Assembly (NCBI GenBank): GCA_964019415.1
Contig: OZ025868.1
Coordinates: 12,376,623-12,440,622 of the forward strand
DNA: 64,000 nucleotides
Origin: Ianthella basta
Taxonomy: Eukaryota; Porifera; Demospongiae; Verongiida; Ianthellidae
Reading direction: 5' to 3'
The position numbers and the translations under genes were made by a program. The notes beneath the pieces are model-generated. The model had not been told where the DNA came from. It saw only the letters and a list, made by a program, of their open reading frames with translations, and made no database searches. Shown here one piece after another: positions 60,110-64,000 of the stretch (position 1 is its first letter; every line of letters starts with the position of its first letter).

Positions 60110-60298
60110 CAGCCGATTTCAGAATGGTTGTCCAAAAGGTAAATGGCAAATGGCGTGACGTCATAGCAAATGGCAATACTATTCAATAGGGGTGACGTAA
60201 TGGCAAGCAGATAGTTAGCTAAACTAATAGCTAGTGACGTCACGCCATTTGGTCATTCTGCCATTTGCCATTTTGGCCAACCGTTCTGAAATCGACTG
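60110..60298. mobile_element. MITE-like palindromic element, TA-flanked (copy 2)
   Basis: A 189 bp element with ends CAGCCGATTTCAGAATGG and CCGTTCTGAAATCGACTG, TA on each side; the same family as 2300-2475. Confidence 0.88.
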
Positions 60299-61206
60299 TA
60301 CCACAAGGCGGCTTACCGATCGCATCACAGTTAACGGTGTGTCAGAGTGCGAGTGCTTGTTGTGAGAATTAGAGCTGTGCCATGTATATCATTACTGTGC
60401 AATAGAGATGTAAATCCAGGCTCTTACTGTGGTAAGAAAGAGCCTTAGATACTTTATGGAAGACAGCCGTCTGTCGGCAAACTTGGTACAGTCTCGGATT
60501 ATTGTACTTATAAGAAACTTACCACAGTTTCAGAGATCGATTCCTTGGTAATTCATCGCAAGTGGTAAGGCTTAAGCGATAACTGGTACTGGCTAGCTAC
60601 TAAGCTTAGATTTGATGCTGTTGAGGCTTTTCGTTGCATCATGGATGAGCTGGGGAAGATTTGTTTGAGCAAATTACACAATAGAATAGTACAAGTTCAC
60701 GACATCTTGAAGTCGTGGGTCTTTGTCAGCTGAATGACTAAAGACCCTCAAGGACATGCAAAATGTCTTAAACTTGTATATTTCCGTTGTGTAGTTTGCT
60801 TAAAGGTCCACGGTCACGGTTATACAAGTTGCCTTTATATGATAGATTATCGTCTAGAACCATCGAAAATCGCTGTTAGAGCGCTTCGAAATTCCCTGGT
60901 GGAGCAATAATGGCTCACTTCCGGAAAATCGGCCGATGAAATCCGCCATATTGCTGTGACGTCGCAGTAGGCTTGACGTACACTTGTGTCTTAGTCTAGC
61001 CAGCTAGACCGTCCTAGCAAGCCCCCAGGAGACACGGAAGGGAAAGGACTGTCTAGCAAACATAGCGATTAGTTCACACCTTGCACGTGACTTGTGACCA
61101 ATGAGATGCTACTGCAGAGAAACTGGGGCAATAGTATTCATAGAGTGTAGTAAGCCGACGATTGACGATTGGTGCCAGCATTACTGCGAAAGACAAGTTT
61201 AATTGG
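60299..61206. other. Spacer upstream of the DD-CARD gene
   Basis: No exon is confidently called. The reading frame of the first coding block is open from about 61145, so an upstream exon with an acceptor near 61140-61170 is possible. Confidence 0.4.
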
Positions 61207-63272
61207 ATGGCCTTTGAACACTGCTTGGTTGGTGGTCACTCCTGCAAGCTGAGCCAGCTCTGTGAGGCATGTGGCATAGGGTGCAGTGGAGAAGGGCTGA
61301 AAGGTGCTTTGGCAGCCTTGATTGCTCAGGGTCTGGTTGATGTACACAAAGTGCTGGGTCTGTGTGCCATTCCTGGTGATTATGGCTTCCTGGAAGACCA
61401 GTTTGTTGGTCTGGTAACATCCAATTCTTGTGCCCTGCCAATGATTGTGAAATATGGCAAAGCCCACTTCACTAATAGAGTTACATTATTGGATGAGATG
61501 CATTTGCCTGCCGACAAAGCCATATACCCTCTACATATTTTTTTGCTGGCTCTCAAAGTATATAAATTAGGATATGCCCCTTATCGCACAGATACCCAGA
61601 CATCCACTACTCATGCTTTATTCATCTCAAAACTGCTGTCCCACCTTGTGTTGCGGACAACGGCCAATGAGAATTTTCCAAATGGCCTAAGCCCCCTTGA
61701 CTTAGCTCAGCAGTTTGAACTCCATGAAGTAGCTGCACTGATTGAGGAGGCAGGTGGACGTCCAGGAGTGTGGGCGAAGTTGCCTCAAAGTGTGTTTTTG
61801 AGCCATTGTAGTATGCTTTTCCAATTTTATCCATTACTGAAGAATTTGTGATGTCAATCATGGTGGCCACGAGGCCGTGAAAGAGGCTGTTATAGCACTC
61901 CTTGGTGGACAGACTGTGGACAGTGCAGCACATGGAGCTGATGACAATCACATGGTGAAGGAGATGATTGTGCACCAACGTCCTGACCTAGGGGGTGTAG
62001 TCAAACTTGTCCTACCTCGGATTCAAGTGAGGCACTGGAAGAAGGTTGGACTAACTCTTGGCATTAAGGAAAGCACAATTGATGATCTTGGGCAACAATT
62101 CTCAGACAACGATGATCGTTATCTGGAGATCCTGAGCTACTGGATGAAGCATGGTAGCAGTGTGACCTGGAAGACCCTGTTGGATGTCTTGGGCTACTTT
62201 AAGACAAAGCACACTATTGATGAGCTGACAGACAAGATTGTGTCAGAACTGGGAAGAGCTCATCAGGTAAGTGTACAAAGAATTGTGCTGAGTAAGATGC
62301 TATGTAGTGTGCTGTCTGGAGGAAGCAGTGTTGCACTCCTGTCCTTTGTTTGTGTTGAAGCTGTCTCCTCCTCCTCCTCTCAGATGGTAGTTATGAGTGA
62401 TCCCCTTAGCCCCGTCACAAGGTCTGCTTCAGTTGTGAGTGGAGGAGCAGTTGTCGCTGAAAGCAATCAAGGTGAGCTTTATAGAGTGTCTTCTACTTCG
62501 GAGAAGCCAATGGAAATATGATACGGTTTATGTGACTTTACAGGCTGTCCTCTAATCATGTAGATTGTATAGAATACAAATATTTTTACCAACTAGTGCA
62601 TTTGTCTTATCTGAAACAGACTTAGTTGCACCCTTGTTTCTGTCTCAGACTGCTGTTGTCTTATAGTTTTATGCTATACGCTTTTTGGTACAGACCAGAT
62701 CTTTATTACTATTTCATCCTCTTGGGCTCCACCTACGTATCCCCCATGTTCCACTCTGTTTATGGGAGATGGACTCTGTATGTTTATTCCTATCTTGACC
62801 GTCACTGATCTGTGTCAAAGTGTGTTGAGAGTGGTCCTAATGTACGTAGAATGAGCTTGACATGCTGGTAGGTTTGAATCATAATTCTTCCCTTTCCATG
62901 CAGTAAAGCAAGTACTTGATCACTTTCGCGGCCGGTTTATTGCAGAAATGGATGCAAACACTGTTGTTTGGGAACTTTTACATAAAGGCATTATTTCACA
63001 AGGTGTTCTGGAAAGGATCTCAAAAGCTGATGAACCAAATGAGCGAAACGCAATCCTCTTTGATGCACTACAAAAAACATGTACCAAAGAGGCCTTGATG
63101 GAAGTCTGCCGCATAATCACTGCAGTGACGGGCAACCCAAAGATAAAGGAATTGGGAAAAGCTATGAAGAGCAGACTGGAGAGAGGTGAGTGTATTTTGT
63201 TCTATTACATCGGCACCACACACTCACCATCTCCATGCAGTTCCCTTACTCAGCTTACCGTCATATAATTAA

Positions 63273-63342
<70 letters not shown>

Positions 63343-63457
63343 GCCTGTGTGTGTGTATTGTATGACTGCATGCTAATGTGTCTGTGTGCGTTTGCGTAGT
63401 ACTGCATTAGTGCTGTACACCACTTCATGGTTTCTCCTTTTGACTGTAGATGACTGA
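61207..63457 (+). CDS. Death domain plus CARD adaptor-like protein
   Basis: Coding blocks: 61207 (first ATG, MAFEHCLVGG) to ~61789; ~61850-62266; 62384-62471; 62904-63185; 63450-63457. The last three junctions are phase-consistent. Block 1 is mostly unrecognised but ends in an ankyrin-like half (GLSPLDLAQQFELHEVAALI). Block 2 starts ankyrin-like (NHGGHEAVKEAVIALL) and then has a Death domain (HWKKVGLTLGIKESTIDDLG, ILSYWMKHGSSVTWKTLLDVL). Block 4 is a CARD (VVWELLHKGIISQGVLERIS, RNAILFDALQKTC). The protein ends LERDD. The join between blocks 1 and 2 changes frame, and no clean intron fits it. DD-CARD order recalls adaptors such as CRADD (there CARD-DD). Cytosolic signalling in cell death or immunity is inferred. 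Confidence 0.75.
63272..63357. repeat. (GT)n microsatellite
   Basis: About 85 bp of GT with a few interruptions, in the last intron of the DD-CARD gene. Confidence 0.95.
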
Positions 63458-63470
63458 GTAGAGTGGCCAG

Positions 63471-63738
63471 GTGATGATGCCCTGTGTCAGCTGATGATGC
63501 CCTGCGTCAGCTGATGATGCCCTGTGTCAGCTGATGATGCCCTGTGTCAGCTGATGATGCCCTGTGTCAGCTGATGATGCCCTCTGTCAGCTGATGATGC
63601 CCTGTGTCAGCTGATGATGCCCTGTGTCAGCTGATGATGCCCTGTGTCAGCTGATGATGCCCTCTGTCAGCTGATGATGCCCTGTGTCAGCTGATGATGC
63701 CCTCTGTCAGCTGATGATGCCCTGCGTCAGCTGATGAT
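63471..63738. repeat. 20 bp minisatellite, ~13 units
   Basis: Unit CTGATGATGCCCTGTGTCAG with single-base variants at two positions (TGTGT, TGCGT, TCTGT). It begins 14 bp after the stop codon of the DD-CARD gene, so it should lie in its 3' UTR. Every unit junction makes CAGCTG. Confidence 0.95.
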
Positions 63739-64000
63739 CACATGACTGCACTGGTAGTGTCCCCATGCGTGTCTGTGACCTCATCCTGTCACCACTCCAT
63801 TGGATCACTCCTTCCCTTTCACTGCTGAAGGCGCATCAGTTGAATGAAGTAGCAGCCAGGATATCTAGAGAAGCTTTGTGGACCTTGCATGTGTCGATCG
63901 TCAACTCTGTCACTTGACACCACACAATGACTTGTCCACACAAAAGGGTGAGGTATGAATGTTGTTAAGCTCTTAATATATTCAAGCGGCATATACCATT
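63739..64000. other. Window end, no gene seen
   Basis: Probably 3' UTR or spacer of the DD-CARD gene. No polyadenylation signal stands out. Confidence 0.4.

Noticed and set aside
63471..63738. CRISPR-like array
   Set aside because: Units are contiguous 20 bp tandem repeats with no spacers, in a eukaryotic genome.

Overview
The window is nuclear DNA of an animal. Genes are split by short GT-AG introns, neighbouring genes lie on either strand with no operons, and the spacers carry GT/CA microsatellites, non-LTR retrotransposon pieces and many short palindromic (foldback or MITE-like) elements. Gene content is metazoan: a TTLL12 orthologue, a dermatopontin-like secreted protein, CARD and Death domains, and seven-helix receptors. 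The mix of a WSC-aerolysin fusion, DUF5648 repeats and NHL-only propellers suggests a sponge, probably a demosponge. That placement is inference from gene content, not from a phylogenetic marker.

Layout. 1-3.1 kb: 3' part of a leucine-rich-repeat-like gene. 4.4-5.7 kb: LINE fragment (minus). 5.7-14.4 kb: a cluster of NHL six-bladed propeller genes in head-to-head pairs with remnants. 15.1-23.6 kb: TTLL12, 14 exons reconstructed. 25.0-26.4 kb: WSC-aerolysin-like secreted protein (minus). 27-34.8 kb: a degenerate tandem array of ~1.4 kb units, each with two copies of a ~110 bp module, interrupted by a LINE fragment. 35.2-36.0 kb: dermatopontin-like gene with a TATA box. 36.8-40.5 kb and 49-53 kb: two copies of a segmental duplication carrying an orphan 7TM gene, each preceded by scraps of TTLL12. 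41.7-42.7 kb: truncated pogo/Tigger-type transposase. 42.66-46.98 kb: a third NHL pair whose divergent promoter is split by a 1.65 kb foldback insertion. 46.9-48.2 kb: multi-pass membrane protein whose C-terminus is read from NHL sequence. 54.5-58.0 kb: CARD-like / transmembrane / DUF5648-repeat protein. 61.2-63.5 kb: Death domain plus CARD protein followed by a 20-bp minisatellite.

How the genes may relate. The right end holds two death-fold genes: a membrane protein that joins a CARD-like domain to a repeat ectodomain, and a DD-CARD protein with the look of an adaptor. They are candidates for one innate-signalling module, which is inference from architecture and proximity. The NHL cluster is a separate family expansion. 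Three divergent pairs share a promoter with two CACGTG boxes exactly 22 bp apart, and the third cassette was copied between a transposase and a membrane-protein gene, breaking the first and giving the second a new tail.
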